From Apium graveolens (taxonomy: Eukaryota > Streptophyta > Magnoliopsida > Apiales > Apiaceae): a stretch of 64,000 bases of DNA. Under the pieces are notes generated by a model. The model saw nothing but the letters and a program-made list of their open reading frames with translations, had not been told where the DNA came from and ran no database searches. Shown here one piece after another: positions 47,101 through 56,859 of the stretch (its first letter is position 1; each line of letters begins with the position of its first letter). Made by a program: the position numbers and the translations under genes. Location of the stretch: assembly GCF_009905375.1 (NCBI RefSeq), contig NC_133657.1:48825231-48889230 (forward strand). Reading direction: 5' to 3'.

Positions 47101-48453
47101 TTACATTCGCAACGAGGTTGCTGTTTTGAGAAAACATCTTGATTACTTGTCCATCGTTCGGGAAGTAAGTTCATCTATTTGAGTCGGCATAAGCAACATG
47201 GGCTCAGTGGGCGTCCATGAAAGTGTAAGTGGCTCAGTGGGAGTCCATCAAATGCGTAAGTGGCTGAGTGGCAGTCCAGCATAAGGTCCTATTACGGCCA
47301 GGGTGATGACCAGTGGGGAATTTGTCCATCTACTAGTAGAAAAGGTTACTTATTGTTATCTTTGCCTGATCAGCAAGATATCAGGTTTATGCCAAGGTTT
47401 TCTCCTTTCCAAATTTATTGGATATTGTAACTCTGTTTATAATTTTCATAACAGAGGTTTTCAAGGAGTGTATGAAATGTATATATATAGGTGTATATAT
47501 ATATCGGGATTTAATGAAGTATCTCGTAACTTCATTATTTATAATGATATTCAAAGATTGAATCTATTCAAATTTTGTCTTGTAGTCTCATCTATCTGAT
47601 GAACTTTTGAACTGATTATAACTTGAACGGTGGTAGTTCAAGTAATAATTGGAAAAGATATAAGTATATTGGGGCATCTTGTAACTTCATATTTTCAACT
47701 TATATCTAGTTAATGATTATCTTATGCATATCAAAGATTTTCAGAAAAACGTTGAGACAAGGGTAGATAAATGAGATCACCTTGCAACGATATTTTTATA
47801 CAGTTATAAACTGGAACTCTGTGTATATTATGCATGGAAGAGGACTTCCAAGATTTTGAAAAGTATATATGTATATATACTGAATATTTTGCTACTTCAT
47901 AGCATTAAGATATCAAACTTGGTTCATTTCTTTTGACCAAGACTTTCATGAGTACTATGAGAAGGCTCATATATTGTTAATCATTATACGTATTATTTTG
48001 GTGGGCTTGCTGCTCACCCTTGCTTTCTTCTTTCATCACACAACAACAGATAGAAAAGATGAACAGGACCAAGCTCCCGATTCGCAAGCGGTTAGAAAAC
48101 GTTATGCAGTCTTCTGAAAGCGTTGATGCCGCCGTAGCTGAGGTAGGAGCTACCAATAGGCTAGGTTTTCAACTATTGATGAACCAGACTTATGTATAAT
48201 ATGAATTGTAATAATGGCAAGGAATATGTAAATTTATTCAGAACCTTTTTAAGGTGTAACGGTTTATAATTGTGGAATATAAGGACTTGTGTTATTTTTG
48301 AGTGTTCATCTCTGAGACTATAACGTATGGTTTGTGTGTTTATTGTGGGGTCACAGTACAGAGTAGTTGATTATTTATTAAGATTGGGTGTTATTAAGGG
48401 AAATGGAACCCGTGACAACCCGGATCCCCGACCCCAGATTTGGGGGTGTTACA
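44114..48453 (+). repeat. LTR C of the gypsy array (4340 bp)
   Basis: Starts TGTAATAACCCC and ends GTGTTACA. It has 8 hairpin units (46247-46685) and keeps the 135-bp segment (about 45808-45942). No gene is present. Confidence 0.9.
46247..46685. repeat. Hairpin unit array, LTR C (8 units)
   Basis: Same unit as in LTRs A and B; perfect 10-bp arms in the first three units. Confidence 0.85.
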
Positions 48454-48458
48454 ATAGT
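48454..48458. repeat. Right target-site duplication ATAGT of the gypsy array
   Basis: Matches 13721-13725. Confidence 0.85.
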
Positions 48459-49184
48459 TCTTTTTCCGTATAGCTTCCATTGTCTTGTCTTTTGAAGCTT
48501 TATCATTCACTTTTAAGGCAACTGATTTTGCCTTGTTGCTTTTCCTCTATTTACTTTGCTGAAACTCCAAGTCATGAGTCTTCAGCATGCCATATATTTC
48601 ATCCAGAGTGACTTTTTCCAAATCATACTGGTGTCGTATGATTGAGGTCCGTGTCTCCCATTCCTCATTCAAAGCTCTCAGGAACCTTGGTGTTTGAATC
48701 TTCAAGATCATACACCTTTTCCACCAAAGATAGGTCATTGAGCAGAGTGAGAAACCTATCATAGATGTCTGTGGGACTCTCATTAGTCTTTGCCTCGAAA
48801 TGTTCATATTCTTGAACTAAAATAGCCCTTATGTTCTTCTTGATATTTGTGGTTCCTTGGCATTGAGTCTCAAGAGCATCCCATATCTCTTTGGCAGTCT
48901 TGTAGGCTATAACTGTTATGCAAAATATTTCTTAGCTTTGCATCTTTCAGCACAACGACTTTCTCTTCTGGTGTCCATTCACTCTTCTCCTTCAGCTGTA
49001 GATGTTCATCAACAGTAGGAGTTACAGGTACCAATTTTGTTAGCTTGTAAGGTCCATCATTGATTATATCGAGGTAGTCTGGATCTGTAGATTCCAAGTG
49101 CATTAGCATCTTCATTATCCAAGTAGGATATTCAGCCTTCTTCAGAATGGGGATTTTGATACTTTCATCCTTGTTCAGAGACAT
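48459..49184 (-). pseudogene. gag: N-terminal half of S1 gag, broken
   Basis: Starts at ATG 49184 with a copia gag N-terminus (SIKIPILKKAEYPTWIMKM). The frame breaks near 48930 (its false continuation stops at 48870), continues in another frame through KTAKEIWDALETQCQG near 48900-48850, shifts again near 48690, and reads LRALNEEWETRTSIIRH then IYGMLKTHDLEF to a stop at 48547. The frame then runs into the gypsy array at 48458; the rest of gag is at 13725-12404. The missing primer site next to the start codon shows that the upstream LTR is not its own. Confidence 0.85.
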
Positions 49185-49210
49185 GTTTAGACCATTTCTA
49201 ATAGTAAATT

Positions 49211-50330
49211 TGTTAGTCCCAAAGTATCGTAGAAGGGGGGTGTTGAATACAATACCTACAATCTTTTCGATTCGTTTCAAGTTCTTCGTTAAAAGTACGG
49301 ATTTAAAAACAACACGAAACAATTCAAGGAATATGTTATTTTATTAATATAAACCTTGAGGTTGCTACAATCTAATCAATGTATTGATTAGCTACAATAA
49401 ATTCAGCAGCATAACAGTATGCTTACAAAGATAATAAATGTGAAGCTTTAATGGAGCTCTCGTAAACTTTCTATGTTTGCTAAAGAAGATAACTAACTGA
49501 ATGAATACATTCAATTTGCTTCTTGTAGTCTTTCAAATTCAATGGACAGGTGGCATATTTTTGTCCACACATTTCATTAAATTTGCTGCATTTAATTCTG
49601 AAAAATAACCAACTGCTAACTGGCGACAAAGAACATGTAACCTGCGACTAGTATCTCTAAGCTGCGATATTCTCTCAACCTGCGACAGTCCCAACCTATT
49701 ACTATGTCCCAACCTGTGACTATGTCCCAACATGCGACTATGTTCCAACCTGCGACATCATCTCAACCTGCGACTGAGTCACAACCTGCGACATTATGTC
49801 AACCTGTGACTTAGAGTAACCTGCGACTTAGAGTAACCTGCGACATACATTTGCCTTAGAATATTTTCCTTGTCTCCATTAGTTGTATCAACTCTAATTT
49901 TCTCTGTATTTCTGAATTAAGTCTTTTCTATACTGTTGATGTTTGGTGCACTAGTCTGGTTCACAAACAACTAACATGAGTTGATATAATTCAATTCTTT
50001 TTGAGCTGTAGAGCTGATACATCTTTGAAAGTTATTTCTAGCTTCAGACACTGAACCCCTTATCTTCAATACTTCAAATCAAACCATGTAACTGATACTG
50101 AAAGTCCTTCGATGTCATATTCTTTATGGAGGCTTGATCATGTAAATGAACTTCTTTCCATAAACTGAGTGTGGACTTAGAGGATCATTTGCATCTTCTG
50201 ATTTTTTGTAGGTATCATGTCTTCATCTCTAGGGTTCCTGTGCTTCATAATTTAATATTGTTTATCTATTTCAATTTTTATGTTGAGTTATAATTCCTAG
50301 ATTACATGTTACATTACATTATGCTTTACA
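49211..50330 (-). repeat. 3' LTR of S3 (1120 bp)
   Basis: TG...CA ends; read on the minus strand it begins TGTAAAGCATAATG and ends GGGACTAACA, and is preceded by a polypurine tract. The conserved GAAGGGGGG...TTGAAT block is at 49232-49247. At 49625-49850 it has about seven exact AACCTGCGAC motifs plus variants. Confidence 0.8.
49625..49855. repeat. AACCTGCGAC motif cluster in the S3 LTR
   Basis: Direct copies spaced roughly 15-35 bp with connecting words such as TATGTCC and TTAGAGT. The same motif, also inverted, is in the S3 spacer at 55380-55590. Confidence 0.85.
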
Positions 50331-50346
50331 ATCTCCTCCTATTTGG
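50331..50346 (-). other. Polypurine tract of S3
   Basis: On the minus strand CCAAATAGGAGGAGAT sits directly before the LTR. It is very close to the S4 tract at 56672-56687. Confidence 0.8.
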
Positions 50347-50515
50347 TTGTTAGAGTTCGACAAGCAAATCCCTAAGTATAACTCAACTGATAATAAGAAA
50401 AAGTACAACCTCTAAATAGATAAAGATATTAAATACATTCTGGATTACATATTCATTTCCAGATTTCTTAACTTATAAATTACAAAGAAGTGTTCCTCTA
50501 GCCTGAACAGATTAT
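50347..50515. other. S3 3' untranslated region
   Basis: A short stretch between the env-like stop and the polypurine tract; nothing else is seen. Confidence 0.5.
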
Positions 50516-53500
50516 CTATGTCTTCTTTATCTTTGTCTTCTTGAGCTTCTTGCCTTGACTGCCTTCTCCTTCTTGAGTAGATTTAGTCTCAACAGACTTT
50601 CACTTGGGAGCTTTCTTTTTAGGACCAGTTGACTTAGCAGATTCTGGGAGAGGTGATCATGTGCTTTTATTCCGAAGGACATCTAGTCTGGCTTGAACCA
50701 AGTCACGAGCTTCTATTTCCAGTGCATTGATTGGAGTAGGATTATTCAGTTCATTGAGCATCATTTGAAGATATCTGACTTTAGAGCACTTGTGAACAAG
50801 ATCAAACAACATTGTGGATCTCTTTGACATTACAAAGACTGTTATTATTTTAGGATTTCCTCATACTCTCTTGGTATTGTTGATTGATTCTTCTTCCATC
50901 ACTTCATCAAGTATCTTTAAGATTGGAATCAAGGCAATCTTGTCCTTCTTGCATGTAGAGTTCTTGACGTCCATTAAGGCTTGATGTATTGAATCTGAAT
51001 TGCTTGTTCTGAAATCCTTGATCCTAATCAGTGCTTTGTTAATCCTAAGACTAGTTCACCCTCACTGTCAGTGCTGATGATAGGTTCACTATCCTTTATT
51101 AGATTAACTTCTGGTTCTCCATTGATGAACACCATCTCATGATATAATCTTTCAACTTCATTCATGTCCTTTTCTGTATCCCTGATCATCTTGTCATTTA
51201 GTCTATAAGCATATAGAACTTCAGCAGCCTTAAAGTCTGCTTCTGATCTTTTAACTCCTGGTACTTCCAGTTTTGCTCTTTTGCTTCTGAGTTGGCTTTC
51301 CAAGAAAGAGAGTTGTAGATATCAAATGGATCTTAACTGTTGATCAGACATGGATATGTTTTGTAGTCTCCCATCAGCAACTACCTTGATCACAAAAGGA
51401 TTAAGAAATGCTTGAGAAGATAAATCCATCATCATTTTCCAAAGTTTGTCTCTGAAGTATTCATTCTCATTCGATCTTAACCAAGGGATTTTTGAAGCTA
51501 AGACAAACAGTTCCACTATATTCAGCTTTTTCAGCACACTGGTAGAGATCTTCATTTGAAGTCCATCTTTGTGATTGACAGTAATCTTCCATCCATTCAC
51601 CAGAATATTCACAGTGGTGCCAGTGATTACCTTATCAAATTGACAGTAGAACTCATGAATATTTGGATAGTCCTTTCTGTACTTCTCTACAGTGTTCAGA
51701 AGATTCCTGTTTCCAGGGTCTATTTTAGGGTAGCTTTCTGGTTTGTCTATTTTCCTCTTGATTTCAAACCAACTTTCTCCTTTCCTGTTGACTCGAAGAT
51801 AAGATTCCCTTGCCTTTATCTTTTCCCTTCTTTGTTTTGCTCTCTGTACTCTGGCTCTTGATCTCTCAATGTCTTCTTGAATTTCTTGATAAGATTGACT
51901 GAGCTTTTCAGATAATCCATAGTACAAGAAATCATTTGAGAAGGCATCTTCATCTTCAAATTCTTCATCCTCAGATATGACATTTCTCTCTTCAGTAATT
52001 ATAGCTTCAACTCTGGGTTCAAAGCCCTCGGGAACATCGCTTTCATCTATTTCTCCTTCCTTCAACTCATACTCTGAGAACAGGAGCTTTGGAGCATATA
52101 ATTCTGACAAAAGATCCTTTTGACTTGAGATGACCTTGCTTAGGAGATCTTTCTTTGACGATGATTGCTCCCCCTGAATTAAAGAACTTTTCTCAGCAGC
52201 ATTCCTAGCTTTCAACAACACTCTTTCATCAATCCTCTCCTCCTCTTCTTCCTGAGTTGCATCAAAACCATAGTCAGCTATTTGAAAATCATCCTGAATT
52301 AAGTCCACAGTTGCAACTACTTTTTCTTGCTCCACCCTTTTCTCCCCCTCAGTTGTGTTATCCTTCAGAGTTGGGGTTGATTGAGGATGCAAGATCAAGA
52401 TAGGGGTTTCTTTGGCAGGAGATCCTGAAACAGACAGTTGCTTACTGACTGAGGTCTTTGGCCCAGTACTTGCAAGAGTTATTTTAGTGGGGACAGATAT
52501 TAGTGCTTGCTTTCTAACGGAGATATTTGGCTCAGTATTGGCAATTGCCTTTCCTTTCCTAGAGGATGTGAGAGTTTGCTCTACGAAATCCCGTAAACTA
52601 GCAAATGATGCTTGTTGTAGTTCAAGTTGTTCAGAAAGTCGTGCAATTTGTTGATCTATGATAGTCAGTTCATGTTGCATCTGTTGATCCTTGAGAGCAA
52701 GTTGTTGTTTGAGATAACCATCTTTGAATGCTAACTGCTCTTGAAGGTAGGACTTGGTAACATACTGTGACAGATCTATAGGTGCAGTTTGGGAGGTAGG
52801 TGTCTCACGGGTTTCTCGCAGTGTATCACCCAACACTCTGTCACTCAGTTTAGGGATTGGTGTGTCACTCACCCTCACGGATACACTCCGCTCAAAGCTC
52901 CGAGATTGAGATGTACCTGCAGAAAACACTGGAACCATCCTTGAGGAGGTCAGCAGTGGTGCAATGGGAATTCGCGAGTCCCGATCCTTGTGAAAGACGA
53001 GTTGCATGTCATCACTTGATAACTGTTCCAGAGTTGGAATCTCTGGGAGGATCACTGAGGCCTTCATACTTGGCATTTGTTCCTCAGTTTCCTCTAGTGT
53101 CGGTGAAGACACTTTCCCCTTAGGCTCACCAGTTGAATCTGGTTCATGACCAATGGGTTGTCGATCCGCACCTATGTGGGATCCCCTATCTGCAGATGTA
53201 TCCAGGTTTATTAATCTTGGGGAGGTAAGTGTTGTGCTAGATGTGGTAGCGATTACAGCACTCTCTCCTAACACCGATGAAGGTAATTGATCCATTGAAG
53301 GACTTTGAGCAGGGTATTCTAAACGTAAAATGGTTGAATGCCCTGTTTCCGTCAATATATCCTCCCTAACAAGAGCTCTTCTGATTGACTCATTTAATGC
53401 TCCAAGAGCTTGAATATTTGAGAGGGTGTCTGACTCAGTGAGGATGTCGTGGCCGACGGGCGAATTTCAATAGACCCATCTTTTTTATAAGATGAATCTA

Positions 53501-54890
53501 GTAACTGTTTTGTTGCCTTTTCAGCCAATGTATCCTTTTGGGAAGATACTTAGGAGGTTATAGTTATCTCAGTAGGAATATTGCTTTGCTTTATTGGAGA
53601 CAGAGCTGTGGGTTCACTCACATTACCTTCCGTATTTGATGCATCGTGTGCAATTTCTCCCTCTATATTCATCGGATCCTTATACTCCAGGGTTTGGGCT
53701 AAAAGAGATTGAGAAGTAGGTAATGGCCCTAGAGGGTGGTTATGAATTTACGGGATAACAAATTCACTCCCTCCTGCTTGTAATTGGTCTTGTGCAATTT
53801 GTGTGCAAAAGTCAGCAAGATTGAGTGAATCTATATCTACTAAATCATCAAAAGTAGTGCTCATTGAAGATTCATTCATACCTGTGAAGTCTGGTCTGTA
53901 AACATTAGCCTCTGATTGATGTGACTCAGCTTCTCCTTGCTGTGTAGCAGCTTCAGATTGGAGAACCACTTCTGGCTGTTCAGTAGCTACAGGCTCTTGC
54001 TCAATGTCCATTGGTTGAGGATCAGGAGTCGTCTGAGGATTTGCTTCTTGTTCAGATTCTGCTCCTTCAACATCCTTAATCACAGAAGTGGTAGCTTGAT
54101 CTTCAGGTACTTGAGCTTTCTCTGACTCAGATTCAGATGCTTCAGCAATGGAGTCAAAGAATGTTTCCATGAAATCCGTTGCGTATATGTCGTTGTTGTT
54201 AGGATAATTCCTTTGTCTTATCAAGGTGGTCACTAGTTTGGAGGTTCCATTTCCTCACTGTGAACTGCTTCTTTCTGAGCATCTTTCAACTTGCCATTGA
54301 GAACAATTTGGAGAAATCTGACATAGAGAATGTGAGATTGATATTGAGCCTGATTCTCTAGTATTTCTCACATAATCATCCTCCTAAAGTTGATCCGCAG
54401 ATTACTAGCAATAGGTACACAAATAACCTTCATGAATTGAGTAATTCCATGAAATCCACCAGTCTTGGGAGATATGCAGAAGGATAGAATATTGAAGAAT
54501 AAGTTCCAAGGTTTTGTTAGGTGGCTCTTGTTGAAATGTCTGGGAAATTTGTTGTTTGGCATGTTGCTGTGGATATCTGTGAAGAATGTAATTTGTTCCT
54601 CTTTACATGGTGTTTGTTTAAAATCATCCTGAGGAAACTGCAAATGTTCATTAAGATCATCCTCTGTGATTTGTATGGTTTCATCACCTATAAGAAATGA
54701 GAATCCTATCCTGTTATCATCTGAGATATCTTGAGTTGTACTGTGAATATGCCTGAGTAACTCAACATTCAGTGGGACATTAGTAATCAAGGCATAATGC
54801 ACAATCGAATGATCGTTTAGAAAACGGATCCATTTTTCAAAATCACCTATCTGAGTTGGATATCGTTTTATAATCGAGACAAAATTTGTT
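50516..54890 (-). pseudogene. Sirevirus env-like gene of S3, decayed
   Basis: Starts upstream of 54802 (a reading with KRYPTQIGDFEKWIRFLND precedes it; no clear ATG). The N-terminal domain (54890-54368) matches in kind the S1 and S4 copies (PWNLFFNILSFCIS). A Glu/Gln-rich acidic part follows (54233-53748), then after several stops (53747-53356) a 677-codon open segment (53355-51322) with a Gln-rich coiled coil (about residues 210-275, YLQEQLAFKDGYLKQQL) and a C-terminal globular region. 51303-51028 and a broken continuation reach a Lys-rich end at 50516. No clear signal peptide or membrane helix is seen. Function unproven. Confidence 0.65.
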
Positions 54891-55595
54891 TTTAAAATCT
54901 GAATATTATCCCTATAATTTTGTTAAAAAAAATTGAGAGTAAAATATTGATTTCAAAGACAAATTAATTGTGCACTAAAATTAATGCAACTAATTAATAT
55001 TAAGCACATAAAAAAATTAAGACAATCAATTATTAAGAAACCCTAATTAGCCAAAAGACTAAATTAAGAGAAATTGACCACACAACCAAACAACCCCTTA
55101 AGCTTAGATTACCAAGAACTTAGAACTCTCTTTTTAACCGATAAAAAAGCTTGATTATACAGTCAATGGAAAGATCTAAGAATGGGTAACAGTAATCTGA
55201 AATCAAACAAAAATTTGGCAGAGGTTTGTTATGTTTTTAAATCAATTAAAATAGTTGTCTTGTCTTCTCTTTCAAATCGCCTGAAGTGTGTGTATATAGA
55301 CTGATATACAAGTTGCGACTTCAAAAGATATAATATACACACAGATTTGCAAATCAAAAAAAAAATAACCATCAAGTATTAACCTACGACAAGCATATTA
55401 CATGTCGCAGGTTGAACACCTGACATTTTGAATTACCCCAACCTGCGACTAAAAACTTATATGTCGCAGGTTGCTACTTGGAGATGAACACAGACTACAA
55501 CCTGCGACTATGTAATGTGAACATCGCAGGTTGAGTATATATGAACTCCCAGCTGATAACCTGCGACAAGCATATTATATGTCGCAGTTTGAGCC
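54891..55595. other. S3 pol-env spacer with hairpin motif cluster
   Basis: AT-rich and gene-free. At 55380-55590 CAACCTGCGAC and GTCGCAGGTTG copies face each other in pairs, forming stem-loops. S4 is inserted at 55595/55596 (near-side target bases GAGCC, 55591-55595). Confidence 0.7.
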
Positions 55596-56671
55596 TGTTA
55601 TTCCCAAGGAACTAACAATGAGATTTATAGAAGGGGGTTGAATGTAAATCTCAAAACTTTTTCAAGTTTTGAGCAGTTTCAAAAGCTAAGTGTATGATGA
55701 ACAGATGTGTGTGAATTGCTTTGAGCAGGTGCCGACAGATGTATATTCAAGACACAAATGTAAAGAACACAAAGGCTTTAATAACTTTTCTGGTGGATTT
55801 GTTGTTCCACCAGAGATGTGTATTTTAGAAAATTTGTGATACAAAGAATTGTTCACAGCTGCTTCCTAGTACAAACTAGATGATTTTCTCTCTATTTTTT
55901 TCTAAACAGCTCTGGAAAATTCACACCTAATTACTAGCTGTAACTTGGTTTATATATCACCAAGTTTACAAGTGAAGACAAAGATAAAATACAATCATAA
56001 AATAGTTCTTCACATGTTTCTTCTTCATTTCTTTATCCAATGCAATCTAAGATAATCTATGAATCTTTGAATACTTCCTTGTTTGCACCAGAATGGAAAT
56101 GCTGCTTTTTCTTGATTCCTCCAAGAGGCTACCACATTCCAATTGTCTTTGTCAACCCATGTGCCTCTGTCAGCTTATGAATTGTCACTATCAACTGCTA
56201 TGGAACTAAGCATCCATTGAAGCTTTCATCCGTTGATGCTTTAGTGACATCCGTTGATGCTTTAACAGTTGAAGCTTTATCTGTTGATGCACTCATCAGT
56301 TGATGGATGTTATCCGTTGATGCTTTAGAGACATCCGTTGAAGCTTTGTTTCTCATCCGTTGAAGGCCTTTAATCTATCAGTTAATACTACTTCATTTAT
56401 ACAAAATTACAAGGCATGAAATATTTACAATTAGCCTTCATATTTGCATATCCACTAGTAATCAACATGACTTATAATTTCCCACAAATTCTAAGAATTA
56501 AAAATTAAATACAGAGACTGAAATGTGCTACGATACTAAACTTATTTCTAAGTAAAGCTACTCCATCAACGGATAGCCAAAGTGGTCTTATCCGTTGAGG
56601 CTACAAACACTAGATATCTACTTAAGTGTTTTGTTTAACTTATCATCAAACTAATACATATATTCCTAACA
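55596..56671 (-). repeat. 3' LTR of S4 (1076 bp)
   Basis: Read on the minus strand it begins TGTTAGGAATATATG and ends GGGAATAACA. It has the GAAGGGGGTTGAAT block (55630-55643), the TATA dyad (55944-55964) and seven exact copies of ATCCGTTG or its complement, five at 56214-56370 and two near 56566-56605. Confidence 0.85.
55944..55964 (-). promoter_or_regulatory. TATA dyad of the S4 LTR
   Basis: Identical in form to the S2 dyad at 2615-2635 (arms CTTGGT/ACCAAG around TATATA). Likely core promoter. Confidence 0.6.
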
Positions 56672-56687
56672 ATCTCCCCCTATTTAT
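56672..56687 (-). other. Polypurine tract of S4
   Basis: On the minus strand AAATAGGGGGAGAT abuts the LTR start. Confidence 0.85.
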
Positions 56688-56859
56688 GTCTACTAGAATT
56701 GTAGGCATAAATTCAGGGTTAACTTGATAATAACAAAACACTTAACAAATATATGAGTTGAAACCAAGTAGAAATTTAAAAGTGCTGCAAAAGTGTATGT
56801 ACTGAGATAGAATTGAAGATTTGCAGTGTTTCCAAGGGTGCTCCTTTAGTCTGAGCAAA

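Larger units (their letters stand above)
13721..48458 (+). mobile_element. Ty3/gypsy array: LTR-internal-LTR-internal-LTR
   Basis: Three direct LTRs (13726-17912, 23481-27767, 44114-48453) alternate with two internal regions (17913-23480 and 27768-44113, the second containing a 10.8-kb Tat element). The outer ends carry the same 5-bp target duplication, ATAGT (13721-13725 and 48454-48458), and the S1 gag continues on both sides. Each LTR is followed or preceded by a correct primer site or polypurine tract. This fits one insertion later expanded by unequal recombination, not two separate insertions. The lineage is chromovirus-like, probably Tekay, inferred from the tRNA-Met primer site, RNase H/integrase remnants and LTR length. 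Confidence 0.85.
3251..49184 (-). mobile_element. S1: backbone Sirevirus-like copia element, interrupted
   Basis: Reading the minus strand, gag starts at 49184, runs to 48459, is interrupted by the gypsy array (48458-13721), resumes at 13725, and is followed by protease, integrase, reverse transcriptase and RNase H (to 8859), a 1.4-kb spacer, and an env-like gene (7430 to 3251). Its own LTRs are not in the window: on the gag side the S3 LTR stands 26 bp from the gag start, and on the env side S2 is inserted. The gene order with an extra gene after RNase H is that of Sireviruses (Maximus/SIRE lineage). All coding parts carry stops or frameshifts, so it is inactive. Confidence 0.75.
49211..55595 (-). 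mobile_element. S3: Sirevirus-like element, 3' half in window
   Basis: From right to left on the minus strand: part of the pol-env spacer (55595-54891), a decayed env-like gene, polypurine tract, 3' LTR. It ends 26 bp before the S1 gag start, inserted in the S1 leader (near-side target bases AAATT, 49206-49210). Its pol lies beyond S4, outside the window. Confidence 0.7.

Noticed and set aside
49211..50330. Tandem Sirevirus array sharing one LTR (S3 env - LTR - S1 gag)
   Set aside because: The LTR and the adjacent gag differ in repeated motif, and no primer site separates them; nested insertion explains the junction better.
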